From positions 124,001 to 188,000 of the forward strand of contig CAJNOJ010000091.1 in assembly GCA_905250025.1 (NCBI GenBank): DNA of 64,000 nt, written 5' to 3'. This document shows positions 25,165 to 37,400 of the stretch, piece by piece (the stretch's first letter is position 1; each line of letters opens with the position of its first letter). The DNA comes from Adineta ricciae. Lineage: Eukaryota > Rotifera > Eurotatoria > Adinetida > Adinetidae. A program made the translations under genes and the position numbers. Below the pieces are notes generated by a model. That model was not told the origin of the DNA. It saw only the letters and a list, made by a program, of their open reading frames with translations, and ran no database searches.

Positions 25165-25571
25165 GATTTCGAATTTGTTGCTAATATTGTTAATCTAGAA
25201 CACAGACAAAAATAGTTATTGGACCTTTGTTTTGTTTATGAACAGAGAAAGAAAAAAGAACGAATTTCTCGCTTATATGCGTACAGAAGAGAAGAGAAGG
25301 AAAGAGAAGCGAATGTTTCTGAAACATTTACAAAAAAATACGTCGAAGAACACGAGAAATCTACGTTCTAAAAAGTCGAGAAGGGCTGAAGAGAATAACT
25401 TAAAGATGAATGATTAAATATTGAATTCGAAAGTGCATTTAATTAGAACAATCAACGCCGACAGACATTGATTTAAAAAAGAAAAAGAAATAGAATACAA
25501 AAAAAGCAAAAACAAAAAGATATGGACGTTTTCAGCTTTGATTCCAAGAAATCCAAGTCACTTTTATGTTA
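25165..25571. other. upstream region of La, downstream of the MAP3K
   Basis: About 400 bases between two minus-strand genes. An AG after an AT-rich tract sits 17 bases before the La ATG (25181-25182). A lysine/arginine-rich open frame on the + strand (25232-25417) is low-complexity and is not called. Confidence 0.45.
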
Positions 25572-28500
25572 CTAATCGCGATCAAGCCACTCATGTTCCG
25601 GTTCACTGTTTAACAGTGATTCACGTGATTGTGGTCGGTCATCGGAGACGTGGCCACCTTCGTCGGAAAACATTCCTAATAGAGAAATTTAATCTTCAAA
25701 TGATTTCTTCGAATGTTGAATTTACCTTCGTTTTTCGACAATGATGTATCAGTGATGTTCTCATTGTAGATTTCGCTTTCTGATGAGAAAATTCCAATGG
25801 ATTCTCGATTTAGATTTTCATGTCTCGCTCGATGTTTTTCATCATCGAGAACGTAATCGTCACTTTGAATTTCTTCTACTTCACCTTCTTCGGATGAGCT
25901 GTATCGTTTAGTCTAAGTAGAAATATTTGTAAATGATATTGAAATGAAGAGATCGGTAGGTAATTACTCGATTGAACGATGTTCGCGAATGATAAGATGG
26001 ACTAAGGTCGTTGGTCGTCGATGGAACGTGTTGAAAACTAACACTTCGTGGATATTTGCGTAGATCACTAACTTTTTCATGGTCATGTTTATCTTCTATG
26101 AAATTCTTCTCGTGATCGAACTCCTCTGCGAGCGGTGTATTTTGGTCGAATGAGATCGACTTGGCTGATCGCGTCGATGATGGTGACGCTGTTTTCGTAC
26201 TCGATTGATTCAGTAGACGTCGTCGACGTTGTCGGGTTAAATTATGATGTTGATTCGCGTCGAAGTCTTCTGGGTCACTACTCGATGATTTACGTGGTGC
26301 ATATGTGAATATGGTCGGAGGTCGCTGTTGATTCGTTGGTGATAATTGTGTTGTTGTCGAATAAGTTTGAAGGTCAAGTTTAAGATTTTTTGGGTTTAAT
26401 TGACGATTATTCGTATTTGATTTCGAATCAATATCAGCAGAAATTGTTGGTAGAGGAGATTTGATTTCAATGGATGGATCGAATATTTGATTGACTGTTA
26501 CATTAATCGAAGCACGTTTCTTTTCTTGATCGGCAATCGCCGCGAGACTTGGTGGCGCCCATGATGTCGTACTTCCTTTACTATTATTGCGACGATGCCC
26601 TAGACCTTTCTTACGTCGTTGAACTGTTTTAATACTCGACGAGTCTTGATTATTACCAACTGTCAATGTGGTCGACGGTGACGCCGATGTTGTATTGTGA
26701 TGTGAACCGACTGGTGGTTGACTATTTGACACTAGATGAAGCAATAAAAAGAAAAATAAACGCAATGTAAGGAAAGAAAAACATCATGTTTTGCAAGTGA
26801 CGGTAATTTCGCCATCCTCATGCAATCTGTCTCTACTTATACGGGTTTACATCATGCGAGACATGTTTTTCTCTTGCCGGGCAAAATCAAATAAGTTTCA
26901 TCGATTAATTAAGCTACTTACGTCCAGTATTTGATTTGAATGAATAACTTTTTTTGCTTGATACTTGTGATAACATCGTAATTGGATCATTTAAATTGAA
27001 ACTTGCGGCTTTGATGGATTGTACCGATTTCTTTCGGGCTTCTAAAATGGAGTTCAATGTTCGTTTTTTATTTGTCGTTGTTCCGGTTGATGAATGTGAC
27101 TGAATGTTGAGTGCACGTTCTTTCTTCTTGACTTCTTGTTCACGTTTTTGCAATTGCATCATCAATGAGGATAATTCAACGTAAAGTGTATTAACTTGTT
27201 GGACTTTTGTCTGATAATGTGCACGCATATCAGCAAGATGTTGCAGCTCTTCTTTACGTTTTTTCATAAGTTCATCATTACTCATTTGAAGAGTCGCTGA
27301 TATATCAATCGTTGGCAAACGTGCTAATTGTTCATTGATTTCCGTCGCCCAAGCGCGAGTTAATTCTACATACTCCTGTTCTTGCTCAAAGATAACGATT
27401 TCTGGCTCGCTGATATTTAGATGTTTGATAATTTGTTGAAACGATGGCCGATTTGCCGGACATTGCTTCCAACACATCGTCATCAGTAATTTAAAACCTT
27501 CAGGGACAGATGATGGAATTGGTAAAGTTAAGCTACCTTTACCCACGCCTAGACAAGAGAAAAAAAAGCAGTTTTGAGATCAGAGAACGATGATCGTCGC
27601 ATACCCCACATAACAGCATTTGGATCGATATTATGGTAGGGAACTTCGCAAGTTAAGATTTCCCAAAGTACGATACCGAATGACCTAGAGAAATCATTGA
27701 AATTCTAGCATTCAAGATTGAATTTCTTACCAAACATCGACCTTTTCTGAACATGGTTCTCGTCGAATGACTTCTGGTGCCATCCAAGCTGATGTACCAT
27801 TGAATGACATGATTTGTCCTTGTTTACTTCCCAACTGTTTACTTGTGCCGAAATCGGAGATTTTCAAGATCGAGTCATCAGCAATGAGAATATTCGGTGA
27901 CTTCAAATCGCGATGCACGATTTTATTTGAGTGTAAATAATTGACACCGTTCGAAATTTGTTTTGACCAATCGAGAACTTGAGTGGGTTTTGTGCATGAA
28001 TCTTTCTCTCGGCGTCGTTTCAATACATCGTACAGAGAACCATATGGACAATAATCCATGACGATATAAAATAATGGCGAAGAGATTGATACACCTGAAA
28101 TACGAATCATTTGAATTGAATACGACGAGAAGGAAGTAACAACAACAAACCTCGAAAACGAATAATATTGTTATGATTTAATTTTTTCAAATGTTTGATA
28201 TTTGTTTCTTCTTCACTTTTCACGCGTTTGCAAGCCACATCTTGTCCATTTAACTTTCCTCGATATACATTTCCTTCAATACCTGTTCCAATCAATACTA
28301 AATCATTCATAATACTGTCGATAGGTATTATCCAATCTTCAGTTGTTTTTGACGATGAATTTGATGTGTCGCGAGAATATTTCATATTTTCACCAATTTT
28401 ATTTACCGCAGAGAAGAATGGCTTTAAACAACCCAAGAATGAGTCGATGAGACCAGTTCCATCATCATTATTTGGACTATTCTCATTCGTTCCCACCCCT

Positions 28501-28898
28501 TGATATGTCACTTCGATTTGTGATAAATCATTTGTCGTTGTTGCAGATAATGATGGTCGGCGAAATCCGCCTGGTAGATCACGTTCACCGGTTGGTGTTG
28601 AAGGTGCTGAACAAGTTGTAAATGCACCGACATTTTCTTTAGTGATTGTTGCTGGTTCTTCATCATCTCCCGATAGATCAACACTTTCCATGGAATCCAT
28701 TGCTAATGATCTATCAAACCACAGCCAATTGTTTTCTTTTTCTAAACTAGAATAATCAACTTACCCGAGATCCATACATTCTTCATTGAATTGATTGTTA
28801 TCAAGTTCATCAGATGATGAAAGAACGTTAAGTACAGTAGTGTTTGGCAATGAATTTAAGATAATTGTTTCTTCAGTCAGATCAGGTGCTGGTGACAT
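25572..28898 (-). CDS. MAP3K12/13: dual leucine zipper kinase, MAP3K12/13 (DLK/LZK) type
   Basis: Eight exons (28765-28898, 28151-28710, 27731-28094, 27605-27684, 26922-27548, 25968-26731, 25726-25912, 25572-25675) join to 939 residues. The kinase domain (about residues 180-450) has the glycine loop GTGIEG, the lysine in VACKRV, HRDLKSPN, DFG and SAWMAPEVIR. After it, RKEELQHLADMRAHYQTKVQ and NTLYVELSSLMMQLQ match the DLK/LZK zipper region closely. A basic RRKKGLGHRR block, long serine-rich disorder and an acidic C-terminus with GMFSDEGGHVSDD follow. DLK/LZK kinases activate MKK4/7 or MKK3/6 toward JNK/p38 in axon injury and synapse signalling. The ATG at 28898 was chosen because no in-frame ATG lies upstream before a stop; a small upstream exon is possible. 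Confidence 0.92.
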
Positions 28899-29449
28899 AT
28901 CTGCTGAATAGAATTTCTTTGTCGAATATTTGCTACCTAATGGTAGCTTTGTTAACAAAAAACAACTTTCTTTCCGAAATTATTTTTTTACACAATTTCT
29001 CTTTATGTCATAGTTTTCATCTCTTTTCCTGTTGACGCACGATGTTATGACAGCAAATAAACGTACGCCTCCATCAATAACCCAATAGTTTGTTTCTTTT
29101 TCTTTGACCAATGGAAATTCATCTGAGGACCTCTGCTTGTTTCTTGGCCGGAAAAAATCAGATTAAATAGCAAAAGATTTCTCGTGAATTTTCACTTGAT
29201 ATATCCGAATTTTTTGGATAAAAAGAACATTTGAGCAAAATCTTATCTCGGAAACCTCCATAAATTTCTGTCCGATCGTCGACGAAGTTTTTCTATGAGT
29301 CATTTGGACTTTCTTACGTATGTTTACAGGCAGTCAGTGAATTTCTTCTTATCATGGACATTACTACTTTTACATCGACAAAAAAAATGATCTTGTTTTT
29401 GTAGATATTTATCGCTGCTCATTCGTTCTATTTTTAATCAATTACAATC
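28899..29449. promoter_or_regulatory. divergent upstream region of the MAP3K and TCTP
   Basis: 550 AT-rich bases between two divergent starts, so it should contain both promoters. A TTTTTGTAG ends at 29404, 45 bases before the TCTP ATG; it could be a UTR-intron or trans-splice acceptor. No other element is distinguishable. Confidence 0.45.
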
Positions 29450-30408
29450 ATGAAACTCTTTCTCGATATATTCACTGGTGACGAATTATTCAGCGATTCA
29501 TATCCATTGAAGCTTGTTGATGATGTTTACTACGAAGTCGAAGGCAAAGTAAGGACTTGAAGAAAGTTACGAAATTTGTTTTGAAAAGGCTGTTGCTGTT
29601 TAGAATATCACTGAAAGCAACGATATCGATGAATCATTAATCGGTGGAAACAAAGCACCGGAAGGTAGTGAAGCCGCTGGTGAAGAAGGTGGTGTCGTCT
29701 CATCATCTGTAACCGGTATCAATGTTGTTTTAACACACAAATTACAAGAAACACCATTCGACAAGGCAAGTTTCAAGGATTGGTTAAAAACATACTCAAA
29801 AAAGTAGATTGATCTGGATGAAAACATCTATCATATCAACTGTTTCCATTGTGTTCGTTTAGACTTAAGGATTACCTTCAAGAAAATTCACCAAACCGTG
29901 TTCAACCATTTCAAACTGGTATGACCAAATTGGCCAAAGATATCCTCGGTAAATTTGATGAATATCGTTTTTATCTCGGTGAAAACATGAATATCGATGG
30001 CATGGTTGTCCTTCAATACTATCGTGAAGACGGTCTTACGCCCGTGTTTATCTACTTCAAAGATGGCCTTCGTGAAGAAAAATACGTAAGTGATTTGTTT
30101 GATGAATGTTTGAGCATGAGAGTGATTATTGTTTGATTTTAGTGAACAAAAAACAACCGAATTAACATCAATTTCTTGTTATCATCTTCCTTTTCGTCTG
30201 TTCGAGTGGTTTTTATCGATATTCGAATGATTAACATCTGTTTGTCTTTTTTGTTATTGTTGAACAGTATACAAAGAAAGAAAAGGGAAATACAGTAAAG
30301 ATTTCACAAGAAAAGAAACATAAACATTTCTTTGTTCATGTTGAAGAGATGAAATCGAGATTGATTGTTAAAGATTCGCCCGATTTTAATTCCGAAAAGA
30401 CCGTCTAA
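29450..30408 (+). CDS. TPT1: translationally controlled tumour protein with a C-terminal extension
   Basis: Exons 29450-29548, 29604-29803 and 29863-30085 encode 174 residues, almost exactly the 172 of human TCTP. Matching blocks are ELFSDSYPLKLVDDVYYEVE, the TCTP signature region with DESLIGGN, LQETPFDK and FYLGENMNIDGMV. YREDG and IYFKDGLREEKY end where vertebrate TCTP ends in EKC. There is no stop there: the next base starts a GTAAGT donor. A further exon (30268-30408) in the correct phase adds 46 charged residues, giving 220. Retaining the intron would instead add 16 residues. TCTP is a calcium-binding, guanine-nucleotide-related growth and survival factor. The extension is not part of the family norm. 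Its last 23 bases overlap the modelled taspase-1 terminal exon. Confidence 0.92.
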
Positions 30409-31883
30409 ATTGTAAAGTACACTAGAAGGAGAACATATGCATACAAGTCTCTTACAGTTACTTTATTTTGATGTGTCGTCATGTGACCGAAACACATTGT
30501 TTGAGTATTATGTGCACAGAGGAATTCAATGAATTGTTGATTGTTTTCATTACTCATTGCTTTTAAAAGAATGAATCCAACATATTTTTCTGCATTAATC
30601 GGTGTCATTCTGCGATCTAAGAGTGTAAACGCGATGAGCAAATGGGAATAAACGAAAAATATTTACTAAGGTAGAGATTATTTATCGAAGTTTGGATCAT
30701 GTCTGGTGTGAGTTCATCGACCGAGCAAGCATCACTGATTGATTTTGAGAATAGACTTTTCATCAGAAACTCTCCCGTTCCTGAAAGAATGCAAAACTAT
30801 GACGACGTTCAAATGGAAAAACAGGATATGCACCAGACGAAGCGACTGCTATCGAACACGAATCTTTTCGTTCCGCCCAGCAACCACAACCGAACCTGAT
30901 GAAACACAAAAATCTCTATGAAACTGTGAAGAAAAATTTTCGAGTTTTACATAGAAGAGTGTCCAACACGTCCCGAGTGTTTTAAAAGAATTCCACCACT
31001 TGATGCAGCTGCAGCAACATTTCCATTTTGGTCAATAACAATAGCACCAACTGTATCTAATCTTTCATTATCGTTCTAGAAGAGACTGCAAAACAAATTC
31101 ATTAATCTTCGTTTCATACCGTTTTCGCTCTTTTTGTTGATTCCAATGTATTTTCCTCAAGTTTTCTTTTGTATTTATCAAACATATAAGTACTGTTCTC
31201 TAAATCAAATTCAAACGAGTTAATCCGCTGCAACTTAAAAGACATCCAAAACCTGTTTTCATTTGTTGATTATCAACTAAAGAGAAGCCATTTTGTTGTG
31301 CCCATTGTTTAGCACCATCTCCAACGAGGAAACTATTCATAAGACATTCCAAAGCTCGAAAATACATATTTACTCTCACCCTTACCATGGAGGTATTCGA
31401 CCGCCTTCCATCAAACCTTGTTTTTGCGTATGTAACAATGCCCATGCTAATGTAATTGGATTTTGTATACTTGAAACAGCGCCTATCGCTCCATAACCTT
31501 CTTCATCCATGATTGATGCATCACATTCAATGTTTCCATCTAGAGTCAAATTCGAACCAATTCCAGCGTTGGTCAACGGACAGTCCTATTGAAAAACAAA
31601 TCTTTTTTCACGTGAATAATTGTGATACCAAAGATTCACTTCAAGAACAGCAACAGCGATACAGGCTGCTTCTGATGCATTCTTTCCATTCTTTAATGCT
31701 CTTGTTCCGTGAAGGCAAGCTCGTTTTATCGTTTCAAAATATTGATTCAGTCGAGCTTGAGACTGCAAACCAGCACCTATTCGCCATACGAAAATGTATG
31801 TCTTTACATCTGAATGAAGTTATGTTTGACCTACCTACATGAACTGCGATAAAGCCTGTGTGATGACTACCTGTTTCAGTCAT
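30386..31883 (-). CDS. TASP1: taspase-1, threonine aspartase
   Basis: Modelled exons are 31835-31883, 31640-31776, 31386-31585, 31278-31332, 31120-31227, 30951-31075, 30834-30895, 30667-30780, 30462-30616 and 30386-30421, about 346 residues (human 420). Diagnostic blocks are NAGIGSNLTLDGNIECDAS, GGRIPPCFLVGDGA, the self-cleavage and catalytic site RLDTVGAIVID (nucleophile Thr at about residue 191), SSGGILLKHSGRVG, FGCGCWAE and CAHNTQTMCFGHM. The enzyme autoprocesses into two subunits and cleaves nuclear factors such as MLL and TFIIA. The junction between exons 4 and 5 is awkward: the homology-favoured path would need a 25-nt intron, so I used a 50-nt intron with a GTTGAT donor. If the 40-nt final intron is not removed, the stop is at 30405. 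The 3' end converges on TCTP. Confidence 0.88.
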
Positions 31884-32033
31884 CTAAAGAAAATTTTCAA
31901 AGAAAAGACTCTTGCTTAGTCGATAATTATAAAAAAATATATTTATCATATGTATTGTCAAAACAGATGTGTTCGTGAATACTAAAAACAAAAGATTATA
32001 TGTTCATGTGACCTAAGAATGAAAAAGTTATTG

Positions 32034-34047
32034 TTAAACGGATATTTTCGTTTGTTGGAAACGTTTTTCTAGATTCGTCAGGAATGTTGAATAAGGACAA
32101 TAATAATCCTCACAATTCGGTAAAACTTGGAGCTAAACAACATATTTTTAGAAACAGAGCATTTTGAAGTCAAATTTTTCGCTTACTTCGCCTGCAAAAT
32201 TCACGGTTACATAAGTTTCGTCTGGATTTGTTCTGGAAACAAAATATTCCAGAAAGATATAATCCGCATATTCCGGCCAGCGCATTTGAAAGATCTGAAT
32301 AAAATTCATTCTGTTGATCAAGTTCAATCAAATCCAAGACTGTACCTCGAATGCCATGGCTAATGGAATAATTGTACTGTCATGGGCGGAATAGATAAAA
32401 AATCTTTGAAATGGTCTAGAAACGAATGATAAAGTTGTTGTTTTGGATGAAAGAAAACTACTTTTTTGTATTGGACGTTTTCTCTTCACGGTAATTTTTC
32501 AAAATTGAATTGAAATTCTCTCGAATTAAACTAAGAAGTGGACCACATCCAGAACGGAGAAACACGTCAAAACCAATATCTGTTCTAAAATCACAAATAT
32601 AATCTGTCAAATTAAGATGAATATCCTCGATCAAATCAACTTACGCTCTATATACAAATTCACGAGCAGACATCACTTCAAAATCTTTTACTAAGTGGAG
32701 AATATCATCCGGTACCGAAAAATTATGAGCCTAAGAATACGAAGATCGATCGATTTTCACTGGAAATTAAAAAAAAGTATTCATCGCTCACCCGTCTTGA
32801 AACAATATCATCATATAACTCGACAATGCCATGTGCTTGATCAGCAGCACCTAAGACTCACAATGAGACCGTTGAACTAGCAACGAATCAAACATACCAA
32901 TGCGGTTTAGTAATCTCTGACGAGCTCTTTTCATATCATGATCGTCATTGAATGACTCGTAGAGTGTTATTACATTTGGACAATTTTTAAGAATAGGATA
33001 AACATTGGTGTTAGGAAACTGAAAAGACAATTTCAAATGGAAAATGAATTGAAAGAAAACAGAAGTCGAAATACCAGATCTTCATCCGGAAAATGGTTAA
33101 CTTCAATTTCGAATGGACCTATTTGATTTAATAATAATCAGAAGGTGAAATATATATATATCATTCGAAAAGTTTACCAGTGGCTTGAATTTTGTGATCT
33201 TTTTCATCAGAAGTGAATAGACCAGCCAGAAATGCACGAGCACTACTAATGGTTCGATCCATGTAAGTTGATCGACAACTATAAGTACATCCAATGAAAT
33301 CAATTGATTCACTAAAAAACCAAACTCAAACACATACTAAACATATTGAGGATCGTAAGTCGCGGGTATAAGTCCGGCATTCTCCTTAGGGTCAATCAGT
33401 TCCGATCGAATAAGTTTTCCAAGTTGAAATAATTGTCTTTCTCCAATTGCTGTTAACTGACCTGTTCTTACTGATAAACCAGACATCGACTAAAGAGAGA
33501 TCATCTCGAGATTTTCTTCTCACAAACATCCTTATTACTTTCAATTGTCGATCTCGTTTTCCATCCTTATCATCCGCTGATGAAATATTCTCTTTCGCTA
33601 CGATCACACCGTTTCGTTTTGTGATTAGTTTAATATCCCATTTTGCTGGAGCATAATTTTCAACATGCTCATTACTATAAATCACCTAGGAGAACAATGT
33701 TCCAACGAATCGACGTACAAAATTTATCAGTTTACCTCTTCGAGGCTAGGCATTAAAAATAACGGAGTTCGTGCTCCATGTCGAAAAATGATCTGTGCAC
33801 CAATCAATTGCAAATCAGATCTTGCTTTACTACGTTCCATCGGGACTTTTCTCTTGAAAGAACTTCGGCCAGTTGCTGCCCACGCAATCAAAGACTGTTC
33901 GTAATTTAACAAGGAAATTTTCTCCTCTATATTATCTGATGAAGATAGAATAAGATTAACTAAACTATTGGATATTTTTATAAATAATAATCCAAAGATT
34001 CCTATGAGAAGGAACCATTTTAGAATCAAACGATGATTTCGACGCAT
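32034..34047 (-). CDS. ACP6: ACP6-like histidine acid phosphatase (lysophosphatidic acid phosphatase)
   Basis: Twelve exons (33736-34047, 33539-33685, 33338-33489, 33178-33278, 33075-33118, 32898-33018, 32792-32850, 32645-32730, 32462-32584, 32346-32415, 32187-32294, 32034-32132) give 473 residues; human ACP6 has 428. A hydrophobic segment (RLILKWFLLIGIFGLLFI) near the N-terminus is a signal anchor. The catalytic IIFRHGARTP follows at about residues 85-94, with the nucleophile His. LTAIGERQLFQLGKLIR, YCRSTYMDRTISSARAFLAG and the proton-donor motif SAHDST come in family order. ACP6 removes phosphate from lysophosphatidic acid. The N-terminal anchor suggests a secretory-pathway membrane rather than the mitochondrial location of mammalian ACP6. 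The gene lies 150 bases upstream of TASP1 on the same strand. Confidence 0.88.
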
Positions 34048-34458
34048 GGCATCAGAAAAGAACTCGTTTTTCTTTCTTCTAATAATCTATAAGAAATGAA
34101 AGTACACAAGATGTTGTTTCTTTTCTAAAAAATTTTATTTCAATCAATGTCTGTTGTTATTTGTCTGTTTTCTGGAAGAACGCGAAGTAGTTACAAACAA
34201 TCGATCTTGCTTCTTACACGCACATACATTGATAAATAGATATATACACAGAGAGAGAGAGGGACAGAGAAAGAGAAAAGGTTTAGTTTTCTTTTCAATA
34301 ATGTAGCTGTTGACTTGAATAGAAAAAAAGCGGAAGCAAACCAGTACGATGAACGATAAAAATAATAAAATAATTTAATTAGATAAGAGTGAAATCAGCA
34401 CTGTAGAATAGAAGAATTCTCTTCTTCAACATAGCATTTAAGACGTTGAATATTCGAA
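34048..34458. other. intergenic stretch between ACP6 and the CEP170-like gene
   Basis: About 410 AT-rich bases, with a short GA run near 34250-34264. It should contain the ACP6 promoter. Nothing else is recognised. Confidence 0.45.
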
Positions 34459-37400
34459 TTAAATTAAAGATTCATCACTGATTGGACCATTTAATGAGGC
34501 ATCGATTGCTAAAATACACAAAGAAAAATGCAATGTAAAGCAAATATTCATTGAGTTTTGTCCTTCATTCTATGTACAAGATGAAAAAGTCTTCCATTTT
34601 CAATATTAACATATTTATACGAAAGAAGCTTTTCAAAACTGAATGAACAAATCCTTGGATTCAATAGAATACGTACTGGTCAATGTTCGATTAACTGTTT
34701 GGAGTTGATCAACAAGTTGTTCTAATTCGCGAACATTTGAATCATTGTCGTCAGTGATGTTATGCGGTCTAGAATATCAGATACAGAAGAAATTGAAAGT
34801 TTCCGATGATCGTTTCCTACTTGAGTTTGGCTAAAATTCCTGATGAAAGTTGGATTAATTTTATTGCCAGTCTTTGTCCATCATCACGTAATGACTCACA
34901 ACGATCCTAAAGAATATTTTGTTACTTTGCCTATCAGTTGAGAAAATTTCTTCTTCTTACTCCTTCACTGAAAGTACTTCCGTGCATTCGTTGATATTGT
35001 GTTTCATCGGTCACACTTGATGTCATTCCTTTTCGATATTTTGATGGTTTCGTAGGCATCGATGATGTCATCGTTTCTCCAAGAGGATTTGGACTTGCTG
35101 ATGATGAGCGATGATGTGATGATGATGATATAGTTCTGGTTTTGGACAAATCTTGCTTTTGTGCGGACAGATGATTATTATTAGTCGAACGTGGATTAGC
35201 ACGAAGACCAAAAAGATCTTTTTTACTTGTACTACTGGCATTACTATGCCATGATGCGCTCATAAGATCATTTTGTTGTTCACTTTTTTGCAATTGATGT
35301 CTAGTGCGTTGTGCTAACTCCTCGATTTTAGCTTGTGCACGTGCACGACGTAATTCAACAGCACGATTCGTTTGTCCGCCAGAATTGTTGGCTGACGGTG
35401 CGGAAGGGGTTGACTTCAGTAATTGACGTGATGGTAACGTTCGAGATACGAGTGACTGTTGTGAAGATTGTTGCGGTTGCTGCTGCTGCTGCTGTTGTCC
35501 AGGTTTAGCTGTGGCTGTTGCTCCTGATGGAACAAGATTTGAGCGTTGTCGACGCAATGCAAATGATTTATTCATATAAACTTTCGTTAAACTTGGATGC
35601 GTTGATGAAACTTCTTCATGATCATCGAGATATTTATTAGTTGTTGATGACGACATTGGTCGATTGTATTGTGTACTTGCTGGCATTGTTTGACGGATAG
35701 TGGCATTCCTTTGAAATGGTGATGAATACGATTGGTCATTAGTAGATGAATGTGGTCGAAGAGTTGACTTAGATGATGTATATTCGGAATTTTGATACGA
35801 AGATTTCGCATTTGTTGCAGGTACTGATGGTTGTTGAGTTTTCGTTTCGAGATAACGTGATGGCTGTGGTTTCGCATCGGGATTGCGCGGCTGCTGTCGA
35901 AGACGAAATGAGTATCGATCGGTGTCACTTTGATTTGAATGAGTCGATAGTTGTGGTGATGGAGGTGATTTCTTCGTTAAAATTTCGACATTCGTGTCTT
36001 TTGTTGGCATAGCCGAAGACGATAATTTTGTTCTAAAAGAAACACAATCATTAGAAAGATGTACAGCGATGCGAAATGCAACTGACTTCCATTGAGCATC
36101 GAGTTTTCGTCGTGAACCATTGCCAATATTGTTTGGAAAAGGTTTCGTGTCCAACGTTGGTGAAATAACTAAAGCAAACATTTTATATCGAAACTAAAAT
36201 TCTTCAAATCATTAATACCGAAACATTCTGCTGGTTTGATCTGATTTTGTGGAGGAGTGATAGGACGTTGTGATAGAAGAGTATTTGGTCTCTGTCTGAC
36301 ATAAGTTAGTCCATTAGAAGACTTAGTACCATTGATCTTATGTGAAACATCTTCACGTTCTTTTCGTATACTATTTTCACTTTCTGTGGGTAGTGAAAGT
36401 AACGAGGACGATGACGATAGATTAGCTGATGACGATGACGATGGTGAGGATAAGTCATGTGTTGGAATATTTAAATCAACAATAGGACGAGTAACCGCAT
36501 GTGTAGATGTTGCTGTTGATGATGATGATGATATTCCATGAATATCAAATGTGCCATGACGATTTCGTTTAGTGGTTGCGTATCGTTTAAACGGTGATGA
36601 AGTTGACAATGGTGAAGAAATCGATTCTTGAGTGTCATTGTGTTGTTGTTGTTGTTGTGGTGGTGGTTCTTCGATATCTTGTTCAGGTTCGTCATCGTGT
36701 GCAATGTCCAGATCATCTTCAATAATGTAAGTACCTGCATCACTTAATGCATCAATATCGTGATGATCAGAGGAGGGTGTTACAAGTGGAGATGAATGAT
36801 TGAGAACATTTGTGTACGATGATTGATTGATCGATCGATGTTGAGATGAATAATTCGAGTTTGTTTCATCTTTTAACATTCGATCGATAAGAAAATCATT
36901 CTGAATTTTCTTCACTGGCTGATTTTCACAAATTGGAACATCTATGAGCAAAGTATCAACAGTGACGAGCATTGTCTCAATCATTTTCGCGTACCCAATT
37001 CAAAAGGAGAGTGAAGATCTTGCTCGTCGTTAGTTGACATTTCGAATGTGTAATTTTGCTAAAGAAATGATTAGGATAAGATCGGTTCAGGAGGATTTTT
37101 CACATTGATCTTACCGAAGTTCGATTATGTTCGGATTTTGTTTTAGACACCGGCGATGAAAAGTCTAATAGAATAGATCGATTCACTCATCTTTCTTTTC
37201 AACTAATTCAATCTTCTTACCCAGAGTGAACGCGTATTTTTCATTGAAATGGTTCTAAATGCAAAATGATTCAATCGATTTCATTTTCTTCTTAAAATGA
37301 AATGTTTACATACACCATTAGATGAATCAACGTCTTTGAATTTCATCATGGTCGATGGATTTCGAACACTATTTTGACTGCTCATACAAACATCACTGAT

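Noticed and set aside
25232..25417. Lys/Arg/Glu-rich open frame upstream of La, + strand
   Set aside because: A-rich low-complexity sequence produces such frames by chance; no introns or homologous motif.
28195..28503. 102-codon + frame opposite the MAP3K kinase exon
   Set aside because: Antisense shadow of the conserved kinase coding sequence.
35587..35928. 113-codon minus-strand frame inside the CEP170-like gene
   Set aside because: A shadow of the serine/glutamine-rich coding exon in another frame.
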